Shown piece after piece: positions 59,941-60,000 of a stretch of DNA of 60,000 nt. Source of the DNA: Antedon mediterranea. Lineage: Eukaryota > Echinodermata > Crinoidea > Comatulida > Antedonidae. How positions within the stretch are numbered: position 1 is the first letter of the stretch; the number at the start of each line of letters is the position of its first letter. The notes below the pieces were generated by a model. That model did not search any database and was not told the DNA's origin. It was given only the letters and a program-made list of their open reading frames with translations. Both the position numbers and the translations under genes were made by a program. Location of the stretch: positions 15,507,001 through 15,567,000 of the forward strand of contig NC_092673.1 in NCBI RefSeq assembly GCF_964355755.1, written 5' to 3'.

Positions 59941-60000
59941 GTTAGCTACTGACAGACAGGGACGGACATGTACGACGATACAAACACGACAAGGACGACA

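Overview
This is an AT-rich animal (metazoan) genomic window with widely spaced exons, canonical GT-AG introns, many LINE, SINE and MITE relics and no bacterial-type gene arrangement. Family resemblance of the two multi-exon genes, the intronless 7TM receptor, the repeat types (CR1/L2-like, Tx1-like and CFDP2-like LINEs, tRNA-derived SINEs, TTAA-flanked and PIF/Harbinger-type MITEs) and the many TAGGCCTA palindromes suggest a marine invertebrate deuterostome, perhaps an echinoderm. That placement is inference.

Layout. (1) 208-20285, + strand: the 3' part of an NDRG-family gene (non-catalytic alpha/beta-hydrolase fold). Ten internal exons chain in perfect phase and then reach two alternative last exons, A (18232-18374) and B (20176-20285). 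Both are in phase, share the core TRLG(R/H)SASLGETS and carry their own stop and AATAAA. Introns hold MITEs, SINE and LINE relics and minisatellites. (2) 22692-23579, + strand: an intronless class A GPCR with all hallmark motifs. (3) 24833-29108, - strand: a complete seven-exon LHPP-like HAD phosphatase (277 aa), converging on the GPCR. A 99-bp tandem duplication copies the exon 5 splice donor, so a second donor would add 33 codons in frame just before catalytic motif IV. (4) 29.1-41.8 kb: non-genic repeat-rich DNA with CFDP2-like, Tx1-like and CR1/L2-like LINE relics, MITEs and minisatellites. (5) 41823-59748: about 15 kb of a 20-bp satellite (roughly 750 units) with nested higher-order duplications (a 2,079-bp tandem copy, a 1,460-bp copy, a copy near 0.9 kb), interrupted at 51416-54291 by a 5'-truncated CR1/jockey-like LINE whose reverse-transcriptase frame is intact. 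(6) 59750-60000: probable 3' end of another LINE.

The three genes show no pathway link; they look like ordinary chromosomal neighbours. The items most worth following are the paired NDRG last exons, the in-frame duplicated LHPP donor, and the satellite, whose higher-order structure lets the LINE insertion be dated relative to array duplication. All exon boundaries come from reading frame, splice sites and remembered family similarity. No alignment or search was run.
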